Assembly (NCBI RefSeq): GCF_002287065.1
Contig: NZ_NSJZ01000014.1
Coordinates: forward strand, 17,795-81,794
Reading direction: 5' to 3'
From: Paracoccus salipaludis
Lineage (GTDB): Bacteria; Pseudomonadota; Alphaproteobacteria; Rhodobacterales; Rhodobacteraceae
DNA length: 64,000 nt
In this document: positions 10,022 to 19,504 of the stretch, one piece after another
Layout of the letters: each line of letters starts with the position of its first letter
Numbering within the stretch: position 1 is the stretch's first letter
Program-made: the position numbers and the translations under genes
Notes under the pieces: generated by a model
What the model saw: the letters and a program-made list of their open reading frames with translations, nothing else
Database searches by the model: none
What the model was told of the DNA's origin: nothing

Positions 10022-10882
10022 ATGACCCGCATCGTCCATGTCAACGGCCGCTACCTGCCCGAGGACCAGGCCACCGTTTCGATCTTCGACCGGGGCTTCC
10101 TCATGGCCGACGGGGTCTACGAGGTCGTCAGCGTGCTGGATGGCCGGCTGCTGGACTTCGAGGGCCACATGAAGCGGCTGGCGCGCTCGCTGGACGAACT
10201 GGGCATGAGCCATCCCATGACCGACGAGGAATGGCTCGAGGCGCACCGCCGCCTGATCGCGGAAAACGACATCACCGACGGGCTGGTCTACCTGCAGGTC
10301 ACGCGCGGCAACCCCGGCGACCGGGACTTCGCCTATCCGCCCAAGGACACGCCTCCGACCGTCGTGATGTTCACCCAGTCCAAGCCCGGCCTGGCCGAGA
10401 ACCCGCAGGCGGACACGGGCCTGCGCGTCTGCACCCTGCCCGACCTGCGCTGGGCGCGGCGCGACATCAAGACGGTGCAGCTGCTCTATCCGTCCATGGC
10501 GAAGATGGAGGCCAAGGCGCGGGGCTGCGACGACGCCTGGATGGTCGAGGACGGCCATGTGACCGAGGGCACGTCCAACAACGCCTATATCGTCAAGGAC
10601 GGCACTATCGTCACTCGCGCGCTGTCCGATGACATCCTGCACGGCATCACCCGCGCCGCCGTCCTGCGCCTGGCCGCCGAGGCGCAACTGGCCGTCGAGG
10701 AGCGCAATTTCACCGTTGAGGAAGCCAAGGCCGCGGACGAGGCCTTCGTCACCTCGGCCTCGGCCTTCGTGATGCCGGTCGTGGCCATCGACGAGGCGGC
10801 GGTGGGCACCGGCGCCCCCGGCCCCGTCGCGCGCCGCCTGCGCGAGATCTACCTGGACGAGATGCGCCGCACGGCCGTCTGA
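10022..10882 (+). CDS. dat: D-amino-acid transaminase (fold-IV PLP enzyme)
   Basis: A 286-residue class-IV aminotransferase of the D-alanine transaminase type, interconverting D-amino acids and 2-oxo acids, probably to supply D-Glu or D-Ala or to degrade D-amino acids. The PLP lysine is Lys150 in RRDIKTVQLL, and the cofactor-binding Glu is at 182 in TEGTSNNAY. The N-terminal IFDRGFLMADGVYE is typical of the D-specific branch rather than BCAT. The start follows AGGAGAACCCC. A terminator lies ten bases after the stop, so the gene is monocistronic. Confidence 0.88.
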   Translation: MTRIVHVNGRYLPEDQATVSIFDRGFLMADGVYEVVSVLDGRLLDFEGHMKRLARSLDELGMSHPMTDEEWLEAHRRLIAENDITDGLVYLQVTRGNPGDRDFAYPPKDTPPTVVMFTQSKPGLAENPQADTGLRVCTLPDLRWARRDIKTVQLLYPSMAKMEAKARGCDDAWMVEDGHVTEGTSNNAYIVKDGTIVTRALSDDILHGITRAAVLRLAAEAQLAVEERNFTVEEAKAADEAFVTSASAFVMPVVAIDEAAVGTGAPGPVARRLREIYLDEMRRTAV

Positions 10883-10891
10883 CACGACAAG

Positions 10892-10916
10892 GGCCCGCCG
10901 ATCCGGCGGGCCTTTT
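10892..10916 (+). terminator. Intrinsic terminator of the transaminase gene
   Basis: A 9-bp perfect GC stem (10892-10900 with 10904-10912, loop ATC) is followed by TTTT. It starts ten bases after the stop codon at 10882. Confidence 0.9.
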
Positions 10917-11000
10917 CCTCGGGGGCTCCGGGGATCGACCGGCGCGCGGGCGCCGTCGCCGGATCGAGGGCTGATGCAGTCTCGCCAGGGCGACTGCCTG

Positions 11001-11870
11001 TCACGACACCGTCGGACTGCTCTGGGCCACCAAGTCGATGTTGCCGACCTCATCCGCATCGGTGTCCTGAAGCACGGCCAGAAGCTCGCCGTTCACGAAA
11101 AGATGGGCGTCCGCGCCCGCCTGCAGGACCTCGACCTCGGGCGGGTTGTCGGCCGAGCCGACATAGTTCACCACGATCTCGTCGTCGCCGTTCCAATCCG
11201 CGATCCGCGCGGCGGATTCCAGCCTCGTGTCCATGACGAAGCGATCGGCGCCGTCGCCGCCATCGCCGGTGTCGCCCGCGCCCAGCGTCAGCTCGTCGTC
11301 CCCGTCGCCGCCATAAAGCACATCGACCACCGAGGGATCGCCCGAGCCGCCGTCATGGGCCGCCAGCGTGTCGTCCCCCTGCCCGCCGTGCAGCGTCACC
11401 TGCCCGCCCTCGGCGGTCAGCAGGTCCTCGCCTTCCTGGTCGTCGTCCGAATCGTCGCCCCAGACCTCGTGGTTGCCGTCCTGAACGGTGATGGTGTCGT
11501 CGCCGCTGCCGCCTTCGATCCAGTCGTCGCCCTCGTCGATGGGCGTGTCGGGCGGGCCGTAAACGTCATCGCCCGAGCCCAGGAAGATGCGGTCGTCGCC
11601 CGCGTCGGCGATGACCGAATCCTCGCCCGTCCCGGCATAGATCCAGTCGTCGCCCGCACGCCCGTCAATCGTGTCCTCGCCGCCGAAGCCGCGGATGATC
11701 TCGGCCGCGTCGGTGCCCGAGATCTCCTCGTCGGTGTCGTCCCCGTCGGTGACCGGCAGGTCGGGGATGTCCTCGCCTTCGTCGAATTCCTCGTCGTCGT
11801 CGCTGGAGAAAAGGCTGCCCAGCGCGGCGATCCCCAGCACCCCCAGCAACAGAAGATACATCTGGCTCAT
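11001..11870 (-). CDS. Acidic RTX-like calcium-binding repeat protein
   Basis: The 289-residue protein has an N-terminal hydrophobic segment (about residues 4-20, LLLLGVLGIAALGSLF) followed by a very acidic stretch and then irregular hemolysin-type repeats of the GGxGxDxh kind from about residue 50 to 220 (for example GFGGEDTIDG, GRAGDDWIYAG, GGDGDDELTLG). Such repeats form Ca-binding beta rolls. Unlike secreted RTX proteins it has an N-terminal membrane or signal segment and no obvious type I secretion tail, so it may be an anchored periplasmic or surface protein. It shares a strand with the downstream aapP but has its own role; function unknown. Confidence 0.75.
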   Translation of the reverse strand: MSQMYLLLLGVLGIAALGSLFSSDDDEEFDEGEDIPDLPVTDGDDTDEEISGTDAAEIIRGFGGEDTIDGRAGDDWIYAGTGEDSVIADAGDDRIFLGSGDDVYGPPDTPIDEGDDWIEGGSGDDTITVQDGNHEVWGDDSDDDQEGEDLLTAEGGQVTLHGGQGDDTLAAHDGGSGDPSVVDVLYGGDGDDELTLGAGDTGDGGDGADRFVMDTRLESAARIADWNGDDEIVVNYVGSADNPPEVEVLQAGADAHLFVNGELLAVLQDTDADEVGNIDLVAQSSPTVS

Positions 11871-11895
11871 CCGGTCACCCCCTTTGTTCTGTCCC

Positions 11896-12672
11896 TCAAT
11901 GCCCCAGAATCTGGCTGAGGAACAGCTTGGTACGATCGGACTTCGGATTGTTGAAGAACTCCTGTGGCGTATTCTCCTCGACGATCTGGCCCTGGTCCAT
12001 GAAGATCACCCGGTGCGCGACGGCCTGGGCGAAGCCCATCTCGTGCGTGACGCAGATCATCGTCATGCCGCCTTCGGCCAGCTCGATCATGGTATCCAGG
12101 ACCTCCTTGATCATCTCGGGGTCGAGCGCGCTGGTCGGCTCGTCGAAAAGCATGATCTTGGGCCTCATGCAGAGCGAGCGGGCGATGGCCACGCGCTGCT
12201 GCTGTCCACCGGAAAGCTGACCCGGATACTTGTGCGCCTGGTCGGGGATGCGGACCTCGCGCAGGAAATGCATCGCCGTTTCCTCGGCTTCGCGCCGGGG
12301 AATCTTCCGGACCCAGATCGGCGCCAGGGTGCAGTTCTCGAGCACGGTCAGGTGCGGGAACAGGTTGAAGTGCTGGAACACCATCCCGACCTCGGACCGG
12401 ATCTTGTCGATGTTCTTGATGTCGTTGGTCAGCTCGATCCCGTCCACGGTGATGCGGCCGGACTGGTGCTCCTCAAGCTGGTTGATGCAGCGGATCAGCG
12501 TCGATTTCCCCGACCCCGAGGGGCCGGCGATCACGATCCGCTCGCCCCGCCGCACGGTCAGGTCGATGTCGCGCAGCACGTGGAAGGTGCCGTACCACTT
12601 GTTCAGCTTCTCGATCTGGACGGCAGTCTCGGTCCCGAAGGCCGGACGGGCCGCGTTCGCAGGTTCGGTCAT
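11896..12672 (-). CDS. aapP: General L-amino-acid ABC transporter, ATP-binding protein
   Basis: The 258-residue ATPase of the polar amino-acid uptake family carries Walker [10 protein letters not shown], signature LSGGQQQR and Walker [16 protein letters not shown]. It powers uptake of amino acids through AapQM. I chose the ATG at 12672 ([10 protein letters not shown]), which begins 10 bases after the end of aapM; a longer frame would overlap aapM. It is the last gene of aapJQMP, the usual order. Confidence 0.92.
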   Translation of the reverse strand: MTEPANAARPAFGTETAVQIEKLNKWYGTFHVLRDIDLTVRRGERIVIAGPSGSGKSTLIRCINQLEEHQSGRITVDGIELTNDIKNIDKIRSEVGMVFQHFNLFPHLTVLENCTLAPIWVRKIPRREAEETAMHFLREVRIPDQAHKYPGQLSGGQQQRVAIARSLCMRPKIMLFDEPTSALDPEMIKEVLDTMIELAEGGMTMICVTHEMGFAQAVAHRVIFMDQGQIVEENTPQEFFNNPKSDRTKLFLSQILGH

Positions 12673-12682
12673 GAGCAGCCCC

Positions 12683-14140
12683 TCAGCGATGGTCGGTCTT
12701 GAGCCGCCGTTCCAGGTACATGGCGTACCGGGACATGGCAAAGCACAGGATGAAGAAGATGGTTCCGGTGAAGATGTAGGGCTCCCAGTAGGCGCCCTTC
12801 CAGGCGAAGGTCGCGCGGATCGTGTCGGCCATCTGCTTCAGCGGATCGAAGAGGCCCACGAAGGTGACCAGCGTGGTGTCCTTGAAGACGCCGATGAAGG
12901 TGCCGACGATGCCGGGAATGGAAATCTTCAGCGCCTGCGGCAGGATGATCAGCCGCTGCGCCTGCCAGTAGGTCAGCCCCAGCGAATCCGCGCCCTCGTA
13001 CTGCCCGCGCGGCAGGGCGGCGAGGCCGCCGCGGATCACCTCGGCCATGTAGGCGGCGGCGAACAGCGTCACCATGATGATGACCCGCAGGATGATGTCG
13101 AAGTTGGTGCCCGGCGGCAGGAAGTAGTTCAGCAGGATCGAGGCCACGAAGAGCAGCGTGATCAGCGGCACGCCGCGGATGAACTCGATGAACATGACGG
13201 CCAGCGTCCGCACCACCGGCAGGTTCGACTGCCGCGCGAGCGCGAGGATGATGCCCAGCGGCAGCGACATGACGATGCCCGAGACGCCGATGGTCAGCGC
13301 CAGCAGGAAGCCCCCGAAGGACCGCGATTCGACCGGCGCCAGCGCCAGCGGCATCAGCCCCTGCAGGTCGGCCGCCACGCGCGGGCCCAGCGCCGCCCAC
13401 CACCAGACGGCCGCCGCGACGCCCAGGGCAAGCCCCAGCAGCCCCGCGCCGAACCGTGCGCCCAGCCGCCAGATCGCCAGTGCCAGCGCGAAGCCCGCCA
13501 GCACCGCGACCGGCCCCCAGAACGAGCCGCCCCACAGCATCCAGACCGCGAGAAAGGGGTAAAGGACGCTGAAGGCCAGAGCCCGGCGCGGCGCGTATTC
13601 GATCAGCGCCGCCAGCGCCACGAATCCCGCGCCGACGGCCAGCAGCGCGCGGCCGGGCGCGCCCAGCGCCACGCAGGCGGCGAAGCTGGCGACCGCGCTG
13701 ACCGCCAAGACCGTCCAGCGCAGCCGGCGGCTTTCGGAAAACAGGATGGGCGCCACCGCGAACATCATCAGCCCGAAGACGGCGGTGGGACGCCAGTAAT
13801 GCTCGGCCGGGTAGAAGCCGAAGATGAACTGGTTCCAGCGCTCGCGGATGATGGCGAAGCAGGCGCCGCCCGCGCCCTGGCCATAGCGCTCGGCGATGAT
13901 CTGGCGGCATTCGCCGATGCTGGACGCGTTCCAGACCGCATGGCCGAACCAGGGCCACAGATGCGACACGAGCGCCCAAAGCGCGGCCAGCCCGGCCAGC
14001 GTCAGCAGGATGTTCAAAGGCCCCGAGAACAGGTTCTCGCGCAGCCACAGCACCGCCCCCGACTGCCGGGCGGGCGGGGCCGCGGAGGGCAGCATGGTGT
14101 CGCGGACAAAGGGCACGGTTTCGGCGTGGACCTCGCTCAT
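12683..14140 (-). CDS. aapM: General L-amino-acid ABC transporter permease
   Basis: A 485-residue permease of the HisM/AapM family, longer than ordinary His permeases because of a ~200-residue N-terminal region with extra membrane helices, which is the AapM pattern. The EAA loop is visible late in the protein (about residues 365-395, [18 protein letters not shown]). It pairs with AapQ to form the channel. Its ATG at 14140 lies one base from the aapQ stop, so expression is coupled. Confidence 0.92.
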   Translation of the reverse strand: MSEVHAETVPFVRDTMLPSAAPPARQSGAVLWLRENLFSGPLNILLTLAGLAALWALVSHLWPWFGHAVWNASSIGECRQIIAERYGQGAGGACFAIIRERWNQFIFGFYPAEHYWRPTAVFGLMMFAVAPILFSESRRLRWTVLAVSAVASFAACVALGAPGRALLAVGAGFVALAALIEYAPRRALAFSVLYPFLAVWMLWGGSFWGPVAVLAGFALALAIWRLGARFGAGLLGLALGVAAAVWWWAALGPRVAADLQGLMPLALAPVESRSFGGFLLALTIGVSGIVMSLPLGIILALARQSNLPVVRTLAVMFIEFIRGVPLITLLFVASILLNYFLPPGTNFDIILRVIIMVTLFAAAYMAEVIRGGLAALPRGQYEGADSLGLTYWQAQRLIILPQALKISIPGIVGTFIGVFKDTTLVTFVGLFDPLKQMADTIRATFAWKGAYWEPYIFTGTIFFILCFAMSRYAMYLERRLKTDHR

Positions 14141-14141
14141 C

Positions 14142-15401
14142 TCAGCGCTCCTTCAGCCGGACACGGGAATTGTAGAGGTTCATGGCCGCCGACACGATCA
14201 GGCTGATGGCAAGGTAGATCCCCATCATCAGGATCATCGATTCCATCTCCCGGCCCGTCTGGTTCAGCGTCGTGCCGCCCAGCGTCGCCCGCAGGTCGGG
14301 ATAACCGACGGCGATGGCCAGCGAACTGTTCTTGGTCAGGTTCAGAAACTGCGAGATCAGCGGCGGGATGATCACCCGCAGCGCCTGCGGCAGCACCACC
14401 AGCGCCATGATGGGGCGCGGGCGCAGGCCCAGGGCGGCGGCCGCCTCGGTCTGGCCGCGGCTGACGGACAGGATGCCGGCGCGCACGATCTCGGCGATGA
14501 AGGCGCCGGTGTAAAGCGACAGCGCCAGCAGCAGCACCACGAAGCCGTTGTCGAGGTTCAAGCCCCCCGCGAAGTTGAAGCCCCGCAGCTCGGGCGTGAC
14601 GAGGTGGATGCCGAACAGCCGGCTCAGCCCCAGGATGGGCAGCAGGAACAGCAGAAGGGATATCCACCAGGTCACCGGCCGCCGTCCCGTGGTGTCCTGC
14701 CGGTACTGCGCCCAGGCGCGCAGCCAGCGATGGATCAGCCAGGCGGCCAGCAGCGCCACGGCGAAGGCCACAACCATCGCATCGACCTGCAGCCCCAGCA
14801 CCGAGACGGGGCCGGGATCGCGTTCCGCCACGACGGCGGGGATGGCAGTGTAACGGTTCGTGGGGGCGATGGTCCCGAACAGGATCATCTGCGCGCCGGC
14901 GGCCCCGTCCGCAGCCGGGCGATAGTCGCGGGGCGCGGGCATCACCTCGGTGAACAGCGCCAGGATCACCAGGATCCACAGCAGCAGGGGCACGTTGCGG
15001 AAAACCTCGACATAGACCGTCATCAGCTTTGCCACGAGCCAGTTGCGCGACAACCGCAGCACGCCCGCGAGGACGCCCAGGATCGTGGCGAACAGGCAGC
15101 CCAGCGCGGACACCAGCAGCGTGTTCAGCAGCCCCACCATCGCCGCGCGCAGGTGGGTCGAGTTCGAATCGTAGGGGATCAGGCTGAAGGGGATGTCATA
15201 GCCCGACCGGTTGAACAGGAAGCCGAAGTCGAAGGTCTTGCCCATGCGGGCGAGGTTCTGGACCGTGTTGTTCACCAGCCAGGCGGCAAGCGACATCACG
15301 AGAATGAACACCAGCGCCTGGATCAGCAGGGCGCGGTAATGGCGGTCGTGGATCAGCATGGACAGCCGGAAGGGCTGCCCTGCCCCGGAGGCAGGCGCCA
15401 T
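14142..15401 (-). CDS. aapQ: General L-amino-acid ABC transporter permease
   Basis: A 419-residue permease of the same family, with a long periplasmic insert between early helices (about residues 90-230) and the EAA loop near residues 310-340 (LSVSRGQTEAAAALGL). The frame allows a TTG two codons upstream at 15407, but the ATG at 15401 has GGGAG ten bases before it and starts MAPASGAGQP; I prefer it. A hairpin separates it from aapJ, which probably lowers its expression relative to the binding protein. Confidence 0.9.
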   Translation of the reverse strand: MAPASGAGQPFRLSMLIHDRHYRALLIQALVFILVMSLAAWLVNNTVQNLARMGKTFDFGFLFNRSGYDIPFSLIPYDSNSTHLRAAMVGLLNTLLVSALGCLFATILGVLAGVLRLSRNWLVAKLMTVYVEVFRNVPLLLWILVILALFTEVMPAPRDYRPAADGAAGAQMILFGTIAPTNRYTAIPAVVAERDPGPVSVLGLQVDAMVVAFAVALLAAWLIHRWLRAWAQYRQDTTGRRPVTWWISLLLFLLPILGLSRLFGIHLVTPELRGFNFAGGLNLDNGFVVLLLALSLYTGAFIAEIVRAGILSVSRGQTEAAAALGLRPRPIMALVVLPQALRVIIPPLISQFLNLTKNSSLAIAVGYPDLRATLGGTTLNQTGREMESMILMMGIYLAISLIVSAAMNLYNSRVRLKER

Positions 15402-15479
15402 GAGCAAGTTTCTCCCAGTTGGGCCGGGCGGATCTTCTGTCCACCTCGGCCGGGCTGTGTCGTTCAGCCGGAACGAAGC

Positions 15480-15504
15480 GCCCCGCCGCGCATGTCAGCG
15501 GGGC
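15480..15504 (-). other. Intercistronic hairpin after aapJ
   Basis: A 7-bp GC stem (15480-15486 with 15498-15504) lies in the aapJ-aapQ gap. There is no T run, so it is more likely an mRNA-stabilising or attenuating hairpin that keeps the binding-protein message in excess than a full terminator. Confidence 0.5.
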
Positions 15505-15519
15505 AGGGCGTCAGGGTTT

Positions 15520-16545
15520 TCAGCGGAACGGCATGGCGTACATCAGGCCGCCCTGGGTCCACAGCGCGTTCAGCCCGCGCGGCAGCCCGATGGGCGTCTG
15601 CTCGCCGATGTTGGCGGCGAAGATCTCGCCGTAGTTGCCCGAGGCGGCGATGGCGCGCTTGGCCCATTCCTTGTCCAGCCCCAGCATGGTGCCGTAGTCG
15701 TCGATCGTGCCCAGCATCCGCTGCACGTCCGGGTTGGTGGACGAACGCGACAGCTCGTCCAGATTGGCCGAGGTCACGCCGTACTCCTCGGCCGAGACCA
15801 GCGCGTAAAGCGTCCAGCGGACGATGTCGGTCCAGTTGTTGTCGCCGTGGCGGGTGGCCGGCCCGAGCGGTTCCTTGGAAATGATCTCGGGCAGGATGAC
15901 GTGGTTGTCGGGATCGGCGAAGGCCGCGCGCGTCGCCGCCAGGCCCGAGGCGTCGGTCGTGTAGGCGTCGCAGGCGCCCGCCATGTACTGCTGCTCGCCT
16001 TCGGCGTTCGAATCGATGTTGACCGGCTGGTAGGTCATGTTGTTGGCCTTGAACCAGTCGGCCAGATTCAGTTCCGTCGAGGTGCCGGTCTGGATGCAGA
16101 TGGTCGCGCCGTCCAGTTCGGTGGCCGAGCTGACGCCCAGGTCCTTGCGGACCATGAAGCCCTGCCCGTCGTAGTAGTTGACGCCTGCGAAATCCATCTT
16201 GAGGTCGGTGTCGCGCTGGAAGGTCCAGGTCGAGTTGCGCGCCAGCACGTCCACCTCGCCCGAGGTCAGCGCGGTGAAGCGCGTCTGCCCGGTGGTGGGG
16301 ATGTATTTCACCTTGGAGGGATCGCCCAGCACGGCGGCGGCGACCGCCTTGCAGATGGCGATGTCGAAGCCCGACCAGTTGCCGTTCGCATCCGGCGCGG
16401 CAAAGCCGACAAGGCCGGTGTTCACGCCGCAGTTCAGCACGCCGCGCTGCTTGACCTGCGCGAGGGTGTCGCCCTCGGCCGCAAGCGCCACGCCCGCGGT
16501 CAGCGCCGAAGCCGCCACAGTGGCCAGGAAAGCCGTATAACGCAT
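15520..16545 (-). CDS. aapJ: General L-amino-acid ABC transporter, periplasmic binding protein
   Basis: The 341-residue binding protein has a Sec signal peptide (residues 1-22, cleavage after GVALAA) and the SBP_bac_3 fold. The amino-acid recognition features GFDIAICKAVAAAVLG and TSGEVDVLARNSTWT are visible. It captures a broad range of L-amino acids in the periplasm and delivers them to AapQM. The ATG at 16545 follows AGAGGACTTTC. It is the first gene of aapJQMP. Confidence 0.93.
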   Translation of the reverse strand: MRYTAFLATVAASALTAGVALAAEGDTLAQVKQRGVLNCGVNTGLVGFAAPDANGNWSGFDIAICKAVAAAVLGDPSKVKYIPTTGQTRFTALTSGEVDVLARNSTWTFQRDTDLKMDFAGVNYYDGQGFMVRKDLGVSSATELDGATICIQTGTSTELNLADWFKANNMTYQPVNIDSNAEGEQQYMAGACDAYTTDASGLAATRAAFADPDNHVILPEIISKEPLGPATRHGDNNWTDIVRWTLYALVSAEEYGVTSANLDELSRSSTNPDVQRMLGTIDDYGTMLGLDKEWAKRAIAASGNYGEIFAANIGEQTPIGLPRGLNALWTQGGLMYAMPFR

Positions 16546-16674
16546 GAAAGTCCTCTCTGCTGTCGGCCGGATCTGCGCCCGGCGCGGTTCCGCGGGTCCG
16601 CCCCCGGCCCGGCCTTGAGGCCGCACCCTGGCGCGCCCCGCCTGACCCTCATACTGCCGCTCGGATCGCGCCCG

Positions 16675-17424
16675 TCAAGCGTCTGGCTCGGCCGCGGCTT
16701 CGGACACCACGTCCGGCGACGACAGCAGCGCCAGCAGCCGCGCGGCGTTGCGCAGCGCCTGCAGGCGGTCGCCGGCGGCGATGTCGGCTTCCTCGTCGCG
16801 GCCCCAGATCTCGGCCTGATGCTCCTCGTCGATGCGCGACAGGCGATGCGCGGCCTCGGCGTCCAGCCGCCCTTCCAGCACGGCAAGCCCCAGCACCAGC
16901 GATCCCGAGAGCGTCACGAGGTCATGCAGCGCGGTCAGCTGCCAAGGCGTGAGCTCCGCGAGCCGCGCGCGCAGCCGCGCCAGCGCCTCCCGGTCCTGCG
17001 TGACCGGGATCACCCCCTGCGTGACCCGCAGGTCCGCGCCCAGATCGTCCCGCGCCCAGTCCAGCCAGGGGTTCCAGCCCTCGGCCTGGCGCACCACCAG
17101 CTCGACCGGATGCTCGGCGCGATAGCACAGCAGGTCGGTACCGCCGTAGTCGGCCAGCATGTCGGCCACGGCGTCGAACTGCGGCGCGACCCGCTCGATG
17201 GCCGAGTTCGCGGCCCGCGTCAGCGGCATCGCGCCGGGGTCGATCGCATCCGTCTGCGCGTCCCATTCGGCCGCCACGGCCTGCGCCAGCGCGCGGGTCG
17301 GCAGCACGAGGGGCAGCTTGCCGGGCGTACGGACGGGGCGGCCGTCCAGACGGACCTCATAGCCGCCCTCGACATCTGCGACCTCGGCCCGGGTCCAGAA
17401 CCGCCGCGCCTTCCATTCGCTCAT
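16675..17424 (-). CDS. ATP12 family F1-ATPase assembly chaperone
   Basis: This 249-residue protein belongs to the ATP12 family (mitochondrial ATPAF2 and alphaproteobacterial homologues), thought to shield the alpha subunit during F1 assembly. Near the N-terminus it reads KARRFWTRAEV and RPVRTPGKLPLVLPT, hallmarks of the family, followed by AVAAEWDAQTDAIDP and MPLTRAANSAIERV. It starts with an ATGA overlap on the stop of the HAD phosphatase gene. It is the last gene of the rarA-crcB-rluC-HAD-ATP12 chain. Confidence 0.9.
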   Translation of the reverse strand: MSEWKARRFWTRAEVADVEGGYEVRLDGRPVRTPGKLPLVLPTRALAQAVAAEWDAQTDAIDPGAMPLTRAANSAIERVAPQFDAVADMLADYGGTDLLCYRAEHPVELVVRQAEGWNPWLDWARDDLGADLRVTQGVIPVTQDREALARLRARLAELTPWQLTALHDLVTLSGSLVLGLAVLEGRLDAEAAHRLSRIDEEHQAEIWGRDEEADIAAGDRLQALRNAARLLALLSSPDVVSEAAAEPDA

Positions 17425-18077
17425 GCTGCCCACTCCTCGATCAGTTCCGAAAGCTCGGGAAAGTCGCGGGCGACGGCCCGCGCCCCTGCCGCGGTCAGCT
17501 CCTCGGCCGGGTGATGGCCCCAGGCGACGCCGAAGGCCGCGATGCCGGCATTCCCCGCCATGAGGATATCGAAGCTGGTGTCGCCGATCATCACCGCGCG
17601 GTCCGCCTGCGCCCCGCTGTCGTTCAGGCAGGACAGGATCATCCCCGGCGCGGGCTTGGACGGATGCCCGTCGGCGCAATGGGTTGCGGTGAAATAGCCC
17701 TGAAGGTCATGGGCCTCCAGCAGCGCCTCAAGCCCCTTGCGCGACTTGCCCGTGGCGACCGCCATCAACAGGTCGTCCCTTGCGGCCAGCCGGTCAAGGC
17801 AGCCCCGGGCGCCGGGAAACAGAGGCGATTCGGCCTCGGCCCGCGCCGAGGAGTAATGCGTCCGGTAGCCTTCCACGACCGCGGCATGGACCGCCTCGTC
17901 ATGGCCGGGCAGCAGCGTCCGCACCGCCACCGGCAGCGACAGGCCCACGATGCCGCTGACCGTCCGGTCCGGCAGGGGGGCCAGGCCCACGGCGGCCATG
18001 CCGGCGGCCATCGAATCCATGATCATCGCGTGGCTGTCCACCAGCGTGCCGTCGATGTCCCAGATGACGAGCTTCAT
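17421..18077 (-). CDS. HAD-family phosphatase (phosphoglycolate-phosphatase-like)
   Basis: A 218-residue HAD hydrolase with motif I DIDGTLVDS at residues 7-15 (nucleophile Asp7), motif II Thr in VATGKS, motif III Lys in SKPAPGM and motif IV GDTSFD. A helical cap lies between residues 15 and 85. The closest classes are phosphoglycolate or pyrophosphate phosphatases; the substrate cannot be fixed. It overlaps rluC upstream and the ATP12 gene downstream by ATGA. Confidence 0.88.
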   Translation of the reverse strand: MKLVIWDIDGTLVDSHAMIMDSMAAGMAAVGLAPLPDRTVSGIVGLSLPVAVRTLLPGHDEAVHAAVVEGYRTHYSSARAEAESPLFPGARGCLDRLAARDDLLMAVATGKSRKGLEALLEAHDLQGYFTATHCADGHPSKPAPGMILSCLNDSGAQADRAVMIGDTSFDILMAGNAGIAAFGVAWGHHPAEELTAAGARAVARDFPELSELIEEWAA

Positions 18078-19111
18078 TCTTCCTCGAACGGGTCTGCGGG
18101 CACGTCGCGTTCCGACCAGCCCAGGGTCTTCCAGGTCCGCGCCATGTGCTCGGGCAAAGGCGCGGTCAGGGTGATGCGCTTGCCCGTGATCGGATGGTCG
18201 AAGCTGATCGAGCGCGCGTGCAGGTGCAGCTTGCGGCTGATCTCTCCGCCCAGCTGCGCGCCCCAGCCGTCGCCCAGGTTCTCCTGCCCCGAGCCCCCAT
18301 ACTTGCCGTCGCCGATGATCGGGTGGCCGAGTTCGGCCATATGCGCCCGCAACTGGTGCGTCCGCCCGGTGACGGGCACCAGCGCGGCCCAGCTGACGCG
18401 GGTGCCGAGGCTGTCGAGCACGGCGTAATCGGTGGTGGCGCGCTTGGCGCCCTCGGTCTGGTCCACCTTGGCGGGGTGGACGCAGATCATCTTCTCGCCC
18501 TCTCCACCGCGCCCGTGGCCCGGCGCCTTGACCAGCCCGAAGCGGACCGTGCCCATCCTGGGCGAAGGCACGCCCGCGACGGCGGCCCAGTAGATCTTGC
18601 GGGTGGTGCGGGCGCGGAAGGCTTCCGACAGGCGCCGCGCCACCCGGTCGGTGCGCGCCAGCAGCAACACGCCCGAGGTGTCCTTGTCCAGCCGGTGCAC
18701 CAGCTTCGGCTTTTCCTTGTAGCCGAACATCAGCGCGGGCGTCAGGCCGTCCACGTGACGCTCGCCCTGCCCCGAGCCGCCCTGCGACGGCAGGCCCGGC
18801 GGCTTGTTGATCGCGATGATATGCTCGTCCTTCCACAGGACGGCGGCCTGGATCATCTCGGCATCGGTTTCCCGCAGGCGCGGCGCGGCGGGCGCGGGGG
18901 CCGCGTCGGGCAGGGGCGGCACGCGGACCTCCTGCCCAGGCTCGATGCGGGTGGCGGGCTTGACGCGCCCCGCATCGACGCGGATCTGGCCGGTGCGGCA
19001 CAGCTTCTCGATGGCGATTTGGTTCAGCTGGGGAAAGCGCTTCTTCAGCCAGCGGTCCAGCCGCTGCTCGCCCTCGTCCTCACCCACGCGAAGGATCTGC
19101 ACGCCGCTCAT
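18074..19111 (-). CDS. rluC: RluC-type 23S rRNA pseudouridine synthase
   Basis: The 345-residue protein has an N-terminal S4 RNA-binding domain (about residues 15-75, RLDRWLKKRFPQLNQIAIEK) and a RluA-type catalytic domain with HRLDKDTSG, whose Asp is the nucleophile, then GRTHQLRAH. RluC modifies U955, U2504 and U2580 in E. coli numbering. The ATG at 19111 (MSGVQILRV) overlaps the stop of crcB by four bases; longer starts would overlap crcB much more. RluA or RluD specificity cannot be excluded from sequence alone, but the length and S4 domain fit RluC. Confidence 0.88.
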   Translation of the reverse strand: MSGVQILRVGEDEGEQRLDRWLKKRFPQLNQIAIEKLCRTGQIRVDAGRVKPATRIEPGQEVRVPPLPDAAPAPAAPRLRETDAEMIQAAVLWKDEHIIAINKPPGLPSQGGSGQGERHVDGLTPALMFGYKEKPKLVHRLDKDTSGVLLLARTDRVARRLSEAFRARTTRKIYWAAVAGVPSPRMGTVRFGLVKAPGHGRGGEGEKMICVHPAKVDQTEGAKRATTDYAVLDSLGTRVSWAALVPVTGRTHQLRAHMAELGHPIIGDGKYGGSGQENLGDGWGAQLGGEISRKLHLHARSISFDHPITGKRITLTAPLPEHMARTWKTLGWSERDVPADPFEEE

Positions 19112-19473
19112 GCCGGACGCCCCATGGAAAGCCCGGCCGTCAGGGCGGCAAGCGACAGGATGACGCTGGCGCCGACATAAAGGGCCGCCACGGCCCCCTG
19201 CCCCTTCTGCCACAGCGCGACGGCATCCAGCGAGAAGGCCGAGAAGGTGGTGAAGCCCCCCAGCACCCCCGTCATCAGCAGGGGCGCCCACCCGCTGTCG
19301 CGCCCCAGGGCCGCCACCAGCAGGCCCATCAGCAACGAGCCCGCGACATTCACCGCCAGCGTCGCCCAGGGAAAGACGGGCCCGAACAGCCGTGCCGCGC
19401 CCAAGTTCACGCCATAGCGCGCCGAGGCGCCGAGGGCGCCGCCCAGCGCCACCTGAATTACCGGATTCATCAT
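19108..19473 (-). CDS. crcB: Fluoride exporter CrcB/Fluc
   Basis: A 121-residue, four-helix fluoride channel of the Fluc family, working as a dual-topology dimer in the inner membrane. The signature GALGASARYGVN near the N-terminus and GVLGGFTTFSAFSLD with the conserved Phe residues are present. Either of two adjacent ATG codons (19473 or 19470) could be the start. Only 31 bases separate it from rarA, which leaves no room for a fluoride riboswitch, so it is probably expressed constitutively with its neighbours. Confidence 0.93.
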   Translation of the reverse strand: MMNPVIQVALGGALGASARYGVNLGAARLFGPVFPWATLAVNVAGSLLMGLLVAALGRDSGWAPLLMTGVLGGFTTFSAFSLDAVALWQKGQGAVAALYVGASVILSLAALTAGLSMGRPA

Positions 19474-19504
19474 CCCGCTGACCTGTAGGCGCGCCCGCGC
19501 AAAG

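Noticed and set aside
11050..11720. Tandem repetitive DNA that could be taken for a repeat array
   Set aside because: The periodicity comes from coding of GGxGxD-type RTX repeats in one continuous frame, with degenerate spacing. There are no CRISPR-like identical repeats or spacers.
19474..19504. Fluoride riboswitch before crcB
   Set aside because: Only 31 bases separate crcB from rarA, too short for the aptamer, and no such motif is visible.
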